Notes under the pieces: model-generated
Database searches by the model: none
What the model saw: the letters and a program-made list of their open reading frames with translations, nothing else
Told to the model about the DNA's origin: nothing
Assembly: GCA_947561585.1 (NCBI GenBank)
Contig: CANNZV010001033.1
Coordinates: forward strand, 1-64,000
From: Caprella mutica
Lineage: Eukaryota > Arthropoda > Malacostraca > Amphipoda > Caprellidae
DNA length: 64,000 nucleotides
Direction: 5' to 3'
Translations under genes and position numbers: made by a program
Shown here: positions 1-11,441 of the stretch, in pieces
How the letters are laid out: every line of letters begins with the position of its first letter
Numbering within the stretch: position 1 is the first letter of the stretch

Positions 1-841
1 CTATATCACTTCAATTCATCTTCTACCACAAAATTCTACAAATTTGGCTCAATATGAAGGAGTTATCCATCTTCTATTCATCCTCAAAAAATGATCACAA
101 TTCTTCCACATTTCTTGTGTTTCTTCTCTGAGTACAGTCTCCAATTATTATCCAAACAATCTCAATTCGATTGAGGTGAGGACTCTGTGTAAGCCAGCTC
201 ATTAGAGCAATTTCTTCATCTTCTAATAGAGTCGTAACTTTTTATCTGAGTAGTAGGGTACGTTGTCCTGCTTGAAACTCTGTGGTTGAAGGTCAGCTGC
301 TTGTTGATAGGGTTTCCATCATCACTAGAATGTACTTTCGACCACTGATCAATCGACCAAACGACCTACTCATGACAAAACACAAGTATCACTTTCCGTT
401 TCTTTTTTGAGATTGAAAGCTTCGATGCAGGGAAAAATTATTGCAAACCAACTTGTTGAAGTCGAAGCGAAAAAGTAGACTGGGACACCGCACAACCAGA
501 CATGGCATCTATCTCACGAAAAATTTGACCAGAAGTGTTGAAACTACCTTGCAAGATACTGTGAAGACTTGCATAATCTTCTCTCAGCAATGCTTTGGGA
601 AGTCTACCATTCTTCGGTTTGGAATCAACAACTCAATACTGCTTATGTTGAGCCACAATATGTTGCACAATCCTTTTGGTCCTTCATGTGGCAATAGAAA
701 TCTCTTGCAACGACAATTAGAGACTGTATCAGAGGGGAAACTTGTGGACATTTCTTGAGGATGAATAATAGATGGATAACTCCTTCATATTGTGCAAAAT
801 TATTAGAATTTTGTTGTAGAAGATGTATTGAAGTGATATAG
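1..841 (-). mobile_element. Decayed Tc1/mariner-like transposon, cut by window edge
   Basis: The first about 100 bases are the imperfect reverse complement of about 741-841, giving long terminal inverted repeats; the left end may lie outside the window. Reading the minus strand between them gives, over several frames, pieces that look like a Tc1-type transposase: a helix-turn-helix-like N-terminal region with the motif KPKNGRLPK, then a stretch ending in SQSTFSLRLQQVGL that resembles the second DNA-binding helix region. Stops and frame changes break it, so it is not functional. Family assignment is from motif resemblance only. The open frames of about 100 codons on either strand here are fragments of, or antisense to, this relic. 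Confidence 0.55.
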
Positions 842-1519
842 CAAAGAATATTTGTCCAAATGCTTTGAAATTTCATACGAATACATTTAAGTTCTATATG
901 AATATACGTGCAAAATTTCAATAATGTGTGTTTTGTACTTTTTATGAAATTGAAGATTTAGATAACTTGTTTTTGCCTACCCTTATATTTTGTCCGCTAC
1001 TGTATTTAGATTTATACTAATAAAATTTCGTTATACATAATTATTAATATTAACCTCTAGTATAAATACTAATTACTCTAGTTAGTATTTCACCTAAGGT
1101 TAGGTTAGCGGTCCGGTTGGGGTAGGGGAGGGTCACGATAAATCAAATTATTTTTCCTACTTTGTTATTACTTTATTTTTTTGTTCAAGTCCCTTCCGCG
1201 TGAAAAATCGACCCATCCGATGACAGAGGCTGAGAATAAAATAACGGCAATTATTTTACAAATTCAAAATCATAAAACGCTTTAGTTGTTTTACCTAATT
1301 GAATTAATGAAAAATGTAGTCAGAAATATCAATTTTTGGGTTGGTTCTATAAATTGAGTGTCTTAAAATATCCTCATATTTCACAAGTCATCTTATTTTC
1401 AATTGGTTATATATTGGTCTTAAGTCATTCCATGTGTCCTCTTATACCTAAATATCCTCTTGTTCCTAAGTTTCCTTTTAAAAACTTCAATGTCGAGTAT
1501 AGATAGAATCTTGATAATA
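842..1519. other. Non-coding AT-rich spacer
   Basis: I see no gene. The stretch is AT-rich with a short GC-richer patch around 1085-1135 that includes a doubled GGTTAG, too short to be telomeric repeat. No convincing coding frame or inverted repeat. Confidence 0.5.
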
Positions 1520-1521
1520 TA

Positions 1522-2292
1522 CAGGGTGAACCACGAAAAAGTGTACCCAAATTTAAATTCGCATATTTCAATAACTATTAAAGGTACAGTTTTCTTTCAA
1601 GTATCATTTTGTTTGTTGAACCCTTCTCCATCTGCAGTATAGCTTTCATAAAGTTATATATTTCTTGTGCATTAAATAACGACTTAATTGATGGGTGGTG
1701 CAAATGGTCAGAAAACGGACAATGACGTAACTTAAAACAATAAAAATATCTTTATTAGACAAAATCCCCTTTAATAAAACAGATTTATTTCCAGGTTTTC
1801 GAGACATTTAATCTCGAAAATTGAAGATTTCCAGATATTTAATCCATTTATTCTAACAGAAAAATTTATCTTTTTTAAAAAGGAGTTGCGGCCTGAACGA
1901 CCCTAGCTGTTAAAATTCAAACTTATTCCTTCATTTTTGTACTTTACTTAAACACTTTTCTCCAGATTGTCAATATTTTATAAATGGAATAGTTATATGA
2001 ATATTCTTAAAATATAGAAATAAATCTGGTTTTTTTTTAATGGGGATTTTGTCTAATAAAGATATTTTCAATGTTTGAACTTACTTCATTGTCCGTTTTC
2101 TGACCATTTGCACCACCTATCAATTAAGTCGTTGTTATATTCACAAAAATTGTGAATAATAATTAATGCAAATTTAACTGTGGATGGAGGAGGGTTCAAC
2201 AAACAAAATGATACTTGAAAGAAAACTGTACCTTCAATATTTGTTGAAATATGCGAATTTAAAGTTGGGTACACTTTTTGTGAGTCACCCTG
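1522..2292. mobile_element. Non-autonomous TIR element (CAGGGTG family), copy 1
   Basis: Begins CAGGGTG at 1522 and ends CACCCTG at 2292, each flanked by TA (1520-1521 and 2293-2294), as expected of a TA-targeting element. The arms are very long: the outer 220 or so bases (containing AAAAAGTGTACCC, TTTCTTTCAAGTATCATTTT, and a GTCAGAAAACGGACAATG block) recur in reverse complement on the right, and weaker inverted similarity continues inward, so most of the 771 bp can fold back on itself. There is no transposase frame. A related copy is at 7761-9005. Confidence 0.75.
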
Positions 2293-2927
2293 TATAAATA
2301 TTACATTAAGTACATGATTCTTTTCCCTCAAAAATATTAAATTATATAATGAACATAACTAAATAAAACTCATATAACTCATTCAGAATATTATTCACCA
2401 TTTATCATAATTGCCAAAAACCGACTGCCAAAAAAGTAAACTGCTATTATTTCAAAGGTAGGTAGGCATTAATAATTATACCCGCCTGGTGATTGTGAAG
2501 ATGTGAATTTAAATGAAGTTGCTTCCTTTCTTAATAGTTACATTAAACAAAATGCTCTTTTATTTGATATTACTTTGGATTAAAAATTAGGATGGAAATT
2601 ATATGAAATGAATTTGTGAAATGAAGAAAGAATGAGCGGTGATAGATATAATGTTAATTATTGTTTTAAAAGGGTAATAAATGGGAATAAAACATATTAA
2701 AATTATGTATGTATAATTCAACGTAGAATTTAATTTATACACATTTTCTTTATTGTATGATATTGAAATTCTAAAAGAAAAGAAAGTATGTAGTATAACT
2801 ATAATATTTTAGATATTATTGGAAATTATTTGTAAAACATGTCATTTTTAAAACAAGTCACGAAAACAAATGAGAATCTATTTGCGATTGAGGACATGTA
2901 GAATGTAGATCTAGGTAGGGTAAATTG

Positions 2928-3058
2928 CAAGTTATCGGACAGCTCCACATCTTTGGTTATATAAGAACCTACCTATACAATTTAACATCCTAACTTGTTA
3001 TTCAATAGGTTTTAGCTTATATGGCCATAAATGGGAACCGTCCGATAACTCGGAACTT
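2928..3058. mobile_element. MITE family A, copy 1
   Basis: About 130 bp with inverted ends: AGTTATCGGACAGCTCCACA on the left and its complement, with GGAACCGTCCGATAACT, on the right; the left arm continues TTTGGTTATATAAG. The same termini recur at 4066-4178, 29343-29476 and 45643-45778, and single arms near 51930 and 57330. No coding capacity. Confidence 0.65.
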
Positions 3059-4065
3059 CCTAAATAACTAGGTTTTTAGTTATAAAAGTTATGTAATATG
3101 GCGGGCACGAACTCTATTCTTGTAATGAAATAGGGTCACTCACCTTCATTTCGCACGGGTAGTAGTCTACCATATTATATAATTTCAATAACTGAACTAT
3201 ATGCTTCATTTCTTAAATTATTTATCAGTTTTCTCTTATAGTATATCTTTCATCAAATTAGTAATCTTTTCACAAATTATTGCGTATTTTAACAAAATTA
3301 TGAAAATGTTAACCAAAGTGAAGCTAGCGTTCACGTGGCGAGTGTTGCTCAGTGCACGCGGTCACATTGTGAATGCATGCAATGCACGTGTTACAGATAA
3401 ATGCAGCAAGCAAGAGGAGTTGCCAACCATTCTTAAAAAGAAACGCATAAATTTAGCCTAGTCACGATTAGAAACATATTTACTTGATTATAATTAGTGT
3501 ATGTTCATTTTATAGAGATAGATTAAATGGTCTGTATTGTATTTACATAATTACATTATACCTACTTAGGTACATTGTCCTAATTTTCGGTTAGGTAATA
3601 TTCATTTTTCCGTCACACCATCGGTCCAATACCCCATTTTGTCCGACAACTTTGCAGTTTATTTCTGATATTACATCATATATATGTATATCGGAACCCC
3701 ATTTCAGGTCATTAAAAAATCATAAAGTGTGTATTTCAACAAACTAGCGGATACAACAAACTACATCACGTTTTAATATACAAAAAGTGTCGAACCAGTG
3801 GGGTGGCGCAAGGTTCATAGACTATAGTCTATGAACCTTGGGGTGTCGGACTATTGAAGAGTTCACCCTATTTTTCACCTGTGTTCTATATCCTAAATAT
3901 TAATGAGGTTTCTAGCCTCATTAGCAAGTCTGTGCTACATATAAATAAATATCTCCAACTGTCAACAGGAACTATTTACAAAAACATTTAAACAGAATTT
4001 TATAATTGTGTATTTCTTTAATTATTCCAACCAACCTAAATACTACCTACCTAGATATTTTTTTC
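3059..4065. other. Spacer with a perfect palindrome, no gene recognised
   Basis: AT-rich DNA. A frame of 86 codons at 3201-3461 shows no recognisable domain and I do not call it. The only marked structure is the palindrome at 3809-3840. Confidence 0.4.
3809..3840. repeat. Perfect 32-nt loopless palindrome
   Basis: Sixteen bases starting CAAGGTTCATAG are followed at once by their exact reverse complement ending CTATGAACCTTG, with no spacer. It could extrude as a cruciform or form a hairpin in RNA. No associated gene is visible. Confidence 0.9.
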
Positions 4066-4178
4066 TGTTATCAAACGGTTCCACATTTTAAGTTATATAA
4101 GAAAATAGAATACAAAAATTTAATTTTATTGCTTTCTTATATGATCGAAACGTGGAACCATCCTATAACTCAGAACTG
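4066..4178. mobile_element. MITE family A, copy 2
   Basis: Left arm GTTATCAAACGGTTCCACAT then AAGTTATATAAGAAA; right arm TTTCTTATATGATC then CGTGGAACCATCCTATAAC, the diverged complement. Same family as 2928-3058. Confidence 0.6.
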
Positions 4179-4389
4179 AATATAAATTGTTTTATGTTCA
4201 ATAAATGAAACGAATCACAATAAACAAAAGGTAATAAATTTGATATGAAGTACCTAAAGAAATTCTCTTACAGTCGTAATAGTCATTTTTGGCAACAGTT
4301 GCCGTTTTATTGGTCATATAACTCAATAGAACTCATTTCAGGTGATAAAAATCAGCTGAGTCATCGACACTGACGTAATAATATCTTAG

Positions 4390-4470
4390 AGAGGAAATTA
4401 GGTACTACCTAATTACCATTAGGTACTACCTAATGGTAATTAGGTACTACCTAATGGTAATTAGGTACAA
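4390..4470. repeat. Short tandem repeat, TAGGTACTACCTAATGGTAAT unit
   Basis: Three to four head-to-tail copies of a unit built on TAGGTACTACCTAATGG, itself partly palindromic (TAGGTACTACCTA). Confidence 0.75.
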
Positions 4471-4555
4471 TGTTACCATTTGTCAGTTGAATTGTCTAAA
4501 TTATTTAAAAGTAACTAATATTTTATCATCTATAATCCAATATTCTAGGAGGTGC

Positions 4556-5085
4556 ACCGAACTGTGAGTAGCGAGTATTGAGTCAAAAAATGAGAGTGCG
4601 AGTATAAAAATGCGAGTGACAGTCAAAAAGAGATATTGTGAGTGAGTATTTTGAAATGCGAGTGGGAAATTTAAAATGCGAGTAGGAATTTCTAAAATTA
4701 ATATTTTAGACTAGTTAATATGAATCGTACGTGGTCACCACCTGTGGGTCACATTTATATTATTTGAGTGTGGTTAGTGTACTCTAATAGTATTCTCATG
4801 GTATAATATTAAAATGCAAACTTCAAGATACATAAATCTTTTAGATTTTTGTGACATGAATCCGTTAATGTAGTTCACTGTATCCGCTAGTTTGTTGTAC
4901 TGCACACGTCATGATTGGTTAATGACCTGGCAGGGGGGTTCGGGGGGCGGCATGCCCCCCTATATACGTATTTTTAACAGTGAGGGAATCACGTAATCGA
5001 AGGCAAAAAAAAATCCCACTCACAATTCCCACTCGCAATATTTTTTCATGTCACTCGCAATTCATCTCTTGCACAAGCGGGGGTT
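4556..5085. repeat. Fold-back stretch iterating TGCGAGTG words
   Basis: The left part (4560-4690) repeats GCGAGTA/TGCGAGTG/GTGAGT words many times on the plus strand; the right part (5010-5075) carries the complementary words CACTCGCA/CACTCACA. The two parts form an inverted repeat of about 530 bp. Between them is a G-rich hairpin at about 4930-4962 where GGGGGGCGG is followed by CATGCCCCCC. No coding frame. Probably a non-autonomous DNA element; superfamily unknown. Confidence 0.45.
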
Positions 5086-5099
5086 ACACTTAACAAACA

Positions 5100-5235
5100 G
5101 CAATTTTATGCACTATGAAATATTTTTGGTAGTAGGGTACTAAGTTCCAAGTTATTGGTTGGTTCTACATTTTCGGACACGTCAGAAAAAATATTATAAT
5201 TATTATTATAATATGGAACCGTGAACTAACACTAA
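5100..5235. repeat. Dispersed repeat shared with 19262-19395
   Basis: AACAAACAGCAATTTTATGC through the TTATTATTATAATATGG run is closely similar, in the same orientation, to 19262-19395. Part of a dispersed repeat; no coding frame. Confidence 0.55.
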
Positions 5236-5252
5236 AATAGGACATGTTGAAT

Positions 5253-5338
5253 TTCTGAACCAATTGAACCAATTGATTTCTGAACCAATTGAACCAATTG
5301 ATTTCTGAACCAATTGAACCAATTGATTTCTGAACCAC
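5253..5338. repeat. Tandem repeat, TGAACCAATTGAACCAATTG unit
   Basis: About three copies of a 25-26-bp unit containing the doubled motif GAACCAATT followed by GATTTC. Confidence 0.8.
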
Positions 5339-5597
5339 CAATTTTGATGTTATTTTTAGTTACCGTGAAATAATCACAAAAAAATGTCTCCGTTTTCTAT
5401 GTCTACGAACGGTTCTTATTTCGAAACATGACTCGAAATAAGTACCACTTTTGTTAAAGCGAGGTGTACTTAAAGCGAGGCCTTCCTGTAAATGAAAAAG
5501 TTCCAATTTAGATGCAGCAGCCTGCATAGAATTTACTATAGATACGTTTAGTAGGATATTTACAAGACTTAATCTTTCATTTTCAAATCCAATTCCA

Positions 5598-5670
5598 GCT
5601 CTCATAGTGTAGTGGTTATCACGTCTGCTTTACACGCAGAAGGTCCCAGGTTCGAGCCCTGGTGGGAGCA
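5598..5670 (+). tRNA. tRNA-Val (anticodon UAC), copy 1
   Basis: A 73-nt cloverleaf. The acceptor strand GCTCTCA pairs with TGGGAGC (one G-T pair) and ends in discriminator A. The anticodon stem TCTGC/GCAGA encloses loop TTTACAC, so the anticodon is TAC, reading GUA valine codons. The T-arm is CCAGGTTCGAGCCCTGG, and internal A and B boxes for RNA polymerase III are present. There is no intron and no encoded CCA. Identical to the copies at 7003 and 11442, but its flanks differ from theirs. Confidence 0.95.
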
Positions 5671-6183
5671 AAGAACGGCTCACATTTTGTGGTTAGCTTT
5701 CCACCGTGAAGTTATCTGAAATTAGAAACAGGATGTAAAATGCTCGCACTGATCAAAAATCCAATACCAATAACATTCGGTCAGGCCTGAAGTAATTCCT
5801 ACGGGTGCTGAATGAGAACGTCCACTAAGGCTCGGTTCTACCTTAAGTGCAGGGTACGGATATAAGCCCACGGACACGAACCTCCCTTTTTATCTTTATA
5901 TAAGAAAAAGTTATGATTACTTTGAATCTTTCAACATAGATGGCAGTGACGGCACTGCACACTGCATGATTATTTAACGTATGGGAGGTGAAGGGCTCAT
6001 GTCCTACACCGTTCAGGCCATAAAAATGGCCTCCTCTTTTTGTCATAATGGATTAGAGTTGGTGGGATTAGGGCTTGTTGCGGTGCATTCTACTTTAAAT
6101 GAACCAAAAAAGACGAAATCAAAGTTTCACAGTGCTAAATCAGTATCAGTACGCGGCTAACCCTGATAACTGACCTGATCACT

Positions 6184-6362
6184 CACCATTCACCCTCAGT
6201 TTTCCCTTCAAAAGCCCTTAAGCCACGCCTCGAAAATCAAGCTTCACCTGATTTGCATCCGGCCAACTGACAGTCAGACTGACAAGCCTCGAATAACCCC
6301 ATTCACAATCAGTTTTACCAAGCCTGAAGGAATTCCTTGAGGCAAAACTGACCGTGAATGGT
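6184..6362. mobile_element. Small TIR element (MITE-like)
   Basis: Left end CCATTCACCCTCAGTTTT and right end AAAACTGACCGTGAATGG are imperfect inverted repeats; GCCTTCAAAA/TTGAGGC-like sub-repeats lie inside. About 180 bp, GC-richer than its surroundings, no coding frame. Confidence 0.5.
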
Positions 6363-6889
6363 CGGCCCGCTTAAGAATCTCAATGATAGGGATAATAGAT
6401 CAATATTAAAAGTGACGTTTTGAAAATTACCTCCAATTGTTTATTTACATTTTTTTTCCATTTTTCAATCTGCAACAATTTTTGTGAGTTTTAAGAAAAT
6501 GGGCACCATTTTCATTATATAAAACCGTTATTGACTAAATTTTGTAATTCTACATTTCCAAAAACAAACTTTTACTAATTGTAATACTTGTAGATATTTT
6601 AAAATTGATCTGAGTACCTACATGACGATACATTTGTAATATTTGAAAATGATAGAAATTTAGAAAACTGTGATTTGTTAAATTGGCATCATTTACATAA
6701 TAATATATCCCATCCTAGAATAATTAAATACAGCCCGAAAAGGTTCTGTTGACAGCAGGAATTTATATTAGGGCTTGAAATAGTTGTTCTGTAATCTGTA
6801 TACAATTTTTTTTCAATAAAATTAATATCCTTAATATCCTCAAATTGTTTTCAATTCACGATCCGAGTGATGTTTGTATTCAATGATTA
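6363..6889. other. Non-coding AT-rich spacer
   Basis: No gene, no clear repeat structure visible. Confidence 0.5.
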
Positions 6890-7170
6890 AGTTTACAATT
6901 TTGATACTCAATATATGTGTAGAAATTATTTTAATACAATTACCCATTTCAAGTAGAATGATAATCAAACCAACTTGTCTTCAATTTTCCAGTTAAATAT
7001 CAGCTCTCATAGTGTAGTGGTTATCACGTCTGCTTTACACGCAGAAGGTCCCAGGTTCGAGCCCTGGTGGGAGCAACTTTTGGACAGTCATTTCCACTTG
7101 AATTGGGGATAATACATACTTTCGCATACTGGTAAATTCCTTTGAATATTCTTTTAAGTGGAAAACGAAC
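6890..7170. repeat. Local duplication containing tRNA-Val copy 2
   Basis: Upstream flank (ATTATTTTAATACAATTACC) and downstream flank (ACTTTTGGA.AGT.ATTTCCACT) match 10555-10635 and 11515-11590. The two upstream/downstream blocks are contiguous here but about 800 bp apart in the other copy, so that copy has taken up an insertion (about 10640-11425) just upstream of its tRNA. Confidence 0.6.
7003..7075 (+). tRNA. tRNA-Val (anticodon UAC), copy 2
   Basis: All 73 bases equal copy 1, including anticodon loop TTTACAC and discriminator A. About 100 bp of 3' flank is shared with the copy at 11442, showing these two arose by a local duplication rather than by retroposition of the mature tRNA (no A tail, no CCA). 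Confidence 0.95.
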
Positions 7171-7760
7171 TTTATATCACTCTTATTAGGATCAGTTGTT
7201 AAAAAAGTTTCTTATATGAAAACCGGTTTAGAAAGTTTACGACTGTCAGTTTGTAACTCAGCCACTGAGGCAGCAAGCCAAATGAACTCTTGGACAAGAA
7301 ATGAAGCGGAGAGAGTGAAGAAGAGAGCAAAGGAGAATAACTGGAGAATGATTGGAGATGTCCTGGAGCCTTGGAGGCCGACTTTCTAGACATAAAGAAA
7401 TTACAATGCATCTTGGATAAGGGAAACAGTGATAAGAGAAATGAAGGATCCTATTCGATTAAAGATAAAAAATCCTCTAGTCTAGGAGGAGGAAATCGCT
7501 GAGAGATGGAAGGAATACTTTAGTGATTTTTTTATTTAGGGATAGTGAAGAGAAGGAACAAAATGCTACTAGTAGAGATTCTGAAAGCTTGAAATGATGG
7601 AGTGATCGAGCAGATGACTAAATTATTCAATATTTCTTTCTGAACTGGAGGTGTACCTTTAGTCTAACAAGAAGGGAGATGCAACCATTTGTGATATAAT
7701 CATCGTGGTATAACACTGATGGCTCATACGGGTAAGATATATTCAAGATATTGGTATATA

Positions 7761-9005
7761 CAGGGTGTCCCAGAAAAAGTGTACCTAACTTTAAATTAGT
7801 ACATTTCAACAACTTTTGAAGGTACAGTTTTCTTTTGTTTGTTTGACCCTTCTCCAATCACAGTTATTTTTTCAAATTTTTTATTCAATTTTGTGAATAT
7901 TATAACGATTTTATTGATGGGTGGACAATGAAGTAAATTCAAGCATAAAAACTATCTTCAGTAGACATCAATCACTTAAATAAAATATATTTATTTCCAG
8001 GTTTTAAAAGCATACAAATAACAATTCCATTTATAAAATATTGACCATATGGAGAGATGTGCCTAATTACAAAGAGTCGTTCAGGCCACCCCTACAAAAT
8101 GAAAGTTAGAATGATGTTTATAATTTCCACAGTAAAAAGTAGGTTAAAATGAAAAACAGGATGGATATTCTGAGAAGCATATTGCCGAATGGTATGATTA
8201 ATTACTTCTCCGTTCATATAAAATACTACTCCTTCTCTCACGAACATGTCTTCGCAAGAACCAGTTGACAAAATTTATACGGCGTGGAAATTTTTTTTCA
8301 AGATGTTTGTGACTAACTTTCATTTTTTAGGGTGAAATTAAAGGTTATGTTTAGTAATTCGATTAATTGAAGATTTTCAAATATTTAATATATTTCTCTC
8401 AACAAAAATATTTATATTTTCCAAAAAGTAGTTGAACAAAAATTATTTTATTTTCATATCGTGCTGTCCTCTTGTCACGTGATAGGCTCTTGTTGAATTT
8501 TAAATTTGTGCCTTCCTTTCTGTACTTAAACACATTTCTCCGGATCGGCAATATTTTTTAAAAGGAATAGTTATTTGAATGCTTTAAAAACATGGAAATA
8601 AATCTGTTTTATTGTGAGATGGTTGTCTGATGAGGATAGTTTTTATGTTTGAAGTCAATTCAATGTCCGTTTTCTGACCATTCGCGTAAAGCAATTTTCA
8701 CAACTCATCAATAAAATCGTTATAATATTCATAACAATAAATAAATGTATATGAAAATTTATTTGAATATGCAGAAGGGTTCTACAAACAAAATAATACT
8801 TCACTTCTGCCATCTTGATTTTCGTTTGTGCGATTTGATTTTCACTTCTGCCAACTCTAGTTTCACTTTTGCCAATTCATTTTTCATATGTGCCAAATTG
8901 ACTTGGAAAAGGTATAGAAAGAAAACTGTATCTTCCGTAGCTAGGTAGCTAGTTGTTGAAATATACTGATTTAAAGTTTGATACACTTTTTTCTGGGACA
9001 CCCTT
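7761..9005. mobile_element. Non-autonomous TIR element (CAGGGTG family), copy 2, inside LINE-A
   Basis: Starts CAGGGTGTCCCAGAAAAAG at 7761 after TA, ends with the complement CTTTTTTCTGGGACACCCT at 9004-9005. Inner arms share with copy 1 the AAGGTACAGTTTTCTTT block and the GTCCGTTTTCTGACCATT block. Near the right end a CACTTCTGCC/CACTTTTGCC-type short repeat (about 8800-8890) is an addition not in copy 1. No transposase. Confidence 0.75.
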
Positions 9006-9049
9006 TAGAGTAAGGGCTTGTGCTATGGACATTCTGTGTGAGTTTCAAT

Positions 9050-9479
9050 ACCACAGAACATTGAATAGAAGAAGTATAGATCCCATTATATTACTCGTGA
9101 GTGCAGTTTACAGTGACGTCATTTCAACTAGAGCCACTCAGCCAATCAGAGGTTTCGTTTCACCAGTTCTGTTTGAATCCATAATTTTGAATGCGTATTA
9201 CTACCGAAATGGTGTCAGTTTGTGTTTGTTGCAAAGAAGATTAGTTTAATATTGCTAAGTAGCTGGGCTATAGAATATAGATAATCGTGTTACGTGTACA
9301 TAATTTGGTAGGAAGATATGGCTCCCAGCAAAGATAATGAGCTAAGGTAGAGTGCACGTTCAAACTGTTTTCGAGAGAACGTTTATAGTGACGTCAGCAA
9401 TCAATGGACGTGATTGGTTGAATTTTTACGACTGAGTACACTTTCGATCTGAGCTTCTTCTTATTCAATGTTCTGTGGT
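9050..9479. mobile_element. Small TIR element nested in LINE-A
   Basis: Ends are ACCACAGAACATTGAATAG at 9050 and CTATTCAATG-type complement ending TTCTGTGGT at 9479, with AGTGACGTCA on both inner sides. Removing it rejoins two parts of the LINE-A RT frame (ILCEFQ before, GKST after). About 430 bp, non-coding. Confidence 0.7.
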
Positions 9480-10545
9480 CGGAAAAGCACACTTGACCTC
9501 ATATTTATAGTTAAGATGATACCGGAGAAGAGCCGGGAAAGAGGCATCAATAAGTATGTTCTTATCTTTGACTTAGAATAGTCTTTTGATCAAACCGAAC
9601 GAAATAATCTGTGGAATGACCTTCGAGATGAATACTACAGCATTCCGAATAAGTTGATGCGAGCGATGTACGAAGTATTTATACCCACTGTAGCAGTAGA
9701 GTGAAGACACATGGATTAGAGAGCGACCACTTCAATATTACATCAGGAGTAAAACAGGAGGACGTATTACCCCCATTCCTGTCCATCATATTTATGGAAA
9801 AATGCTTGAGAGATGTGGGCGTGGGAAATTATTGAGAGGAAACACTGATGTACGTGGATGACGTGGTGGTTTTAGCCGACTCGGTGGAAGATCTAAAGGA
9901 AGTTTCAATCAGATGGTAGAACGGGGGGAACGGAATGGAATGAAGATAAGCACGAAGAAATTAATGAAAAAGGTATAGTAATGATTTTCAGACACCCCGT
10001 GCAATGCGATACATATACCTACATGTGAGAAAACAATCTTTACAATCAGAAAACTATGCTCATCTGGGTGCTAATGTTGGAGTGACGAATTTTCAAGAGA
10101 TGGAGATAAACAACCGAATAGCTTAGTACAATAATAATCTAGGCATGGTTTGCCCCATTGCTGAGAGAACGTCATATCTCAAGATAGTGTAAATAGACCA
10201 TCTACAACAGTATTTTCAAGTCAACCTGTAATGCTGTACGTCTCTTAGGTATGGCCATTGACTTTATAAACCGAGTGCAAGCGGCGCAGATGAGAGTGCT
10301 GAGATTCATTATGGGAGTTACGAGAAGAAACAGGATAAGAAATACTATACATAATTAGAAAAAAACAGCTTAATGTGTCACTGGAGGATATCGAAAGAAA
10401 AGCAAAGAAAGGAGACAGTTGTGGATAGAGCCCTCGCAAGAAGGGGAACATTTCAAAAAGAAGTAAGAAATACCAAATACATAATGACAGACAGAAGAGG
10501 AGAAATTTCTCAGATAGTTTCCTCTACCAAGCGGATGGGTAAAGT

Positions 10546-11029
10546 GAAGTAAATTGTATACAATTTTGATATTCATTTATGCAGAAATTATTTTAATACA
10601 ATTACCTATCTCAGTTAGAAGTATATTCACAGTTCACATGAATTATTCTTTTAGGTCCTCTCCTGAACCCTGTCGAATATCTTTTTTCATATTCATATAC
10701 TTAGTACGTAGATTATATTGATGTACAAAATAATAATGTCCACTTTTCAAGTACTATGGGGTTTTAAATTAAATATTTTTAATTAAAATTTTTAAATTAC
10801 CAATAATGAAGAAAATATAATATCTTCTAAAATACTAAGCTTAAATATTTAAATAATATTAATACAATAAAAAAATGTATTGCATTAGAATGTGAACAAA
10901 CAGCACATTTGGAATATAAAAATGCATCACATTATAATATAAAAATGCATCACATTATAATATAAACATGCATTTCTTTGGAATATAAACATGCATCACA
11001 TTATAATATAAACATGCATTTCTTTGGAA
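10546..11029. repeat. Duplicated flank and GCATCACATTATAATATAAA tandem repeat
   Basis: 10555-10635 matches the upstream flank of tRNA copy 2. From 10910 to 11035 a repeat of ATGCATCACATTATAATATA alternates with ATGCATTTCTTTGGAATATA, about six units of 20-40 bp. No gene. Confidence 0.6.
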
Positions 11030-11440
11030 TATAAACTCTGTGTGCAACAATTGTATGAATCACTAATCTGATGCTGAAGAAAAAGATTGCACAGTCTTCG
11101 TTTTGATTTCAAATTTGAATTCTATAAACAAACAATGCGTTTTCAAAGATGTCAATTGTTTATTAAAGTAATTTAAACTTTTCTATGATAAGTTTATCCA
11201 CTTATATACCTCCACACAAATATTAAATGGATTTATTACCACCTAATACATAGTTGACAATCGAAACAAACGGTGTGCATTCTATTTCTTAAGATTGAAA
11301 AGTAGTAAGTCGGAAGTAGAATAGGTGTTTGCAAAGAAATGATAATAAACGGTTTGCAGAAAAATGATAAGAAACATTAGCCTCGTTGATTGAAGCAATA
11401 AAAATTTTTGCTTGGATTTGACTTTTATTTTTCCAATATT
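11030..11440. repeat. Dispersed repeat shared with 18140-18600
   Basis: About 400 bp (GCAACAATTG.ATGAATCACTAATCTGATG, AATGGATTTATTA, AGTAAGTCGGAAGTA, AAACATTAGCCTCGTTGA) reappears in the same order and orientation at 18140-18600 with divergence and indels. Here it abuts tRNA-Val copy 3, there it abuts the TIR element at 18633. No coding frame. Confidence 0.65.
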
Positions 11441-11441
11441 A

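Larger units (their letters stand above)
7255..10545 (+). pseudogene. LINE-A: decayed non-LTR reverse transcriptase, interrupted twice
   Basis: Three blocks belong to one LINE. 7255-7756 gives the linker before the RT (EEEIAERWKEYF) and early RT motifs (GITLMAHTGKIYSR). 9006-9049 gives a short piece ending ILCEFQ. 9480-10545 gives GKST, the motif A region (KYVLIFDLE followed by a stop), motif B (ITSGVKQ), motif C (MYVDDVVVLAD) and a C-terminal thumb region. Between the blocks lie a CAGGGTG element (7761-9005) and a small TIR element (9050-9479). Many stops and frame changes break the frame, so it is a dead copy. The motif order fits an AP-endonuclease-type LINE; the clade is not resolved. Confidence 0.75.

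Noticed and set aside
1090..1115. GGTTAGGTTAG as arthropod telomere repeat
   Set aside because: Only about two units; not a telomeric array.
3201..3461. 86-codon frame
   Set aside because: No recognisable domain, AT-rich spacer, no neighbouring exon-like sequence.
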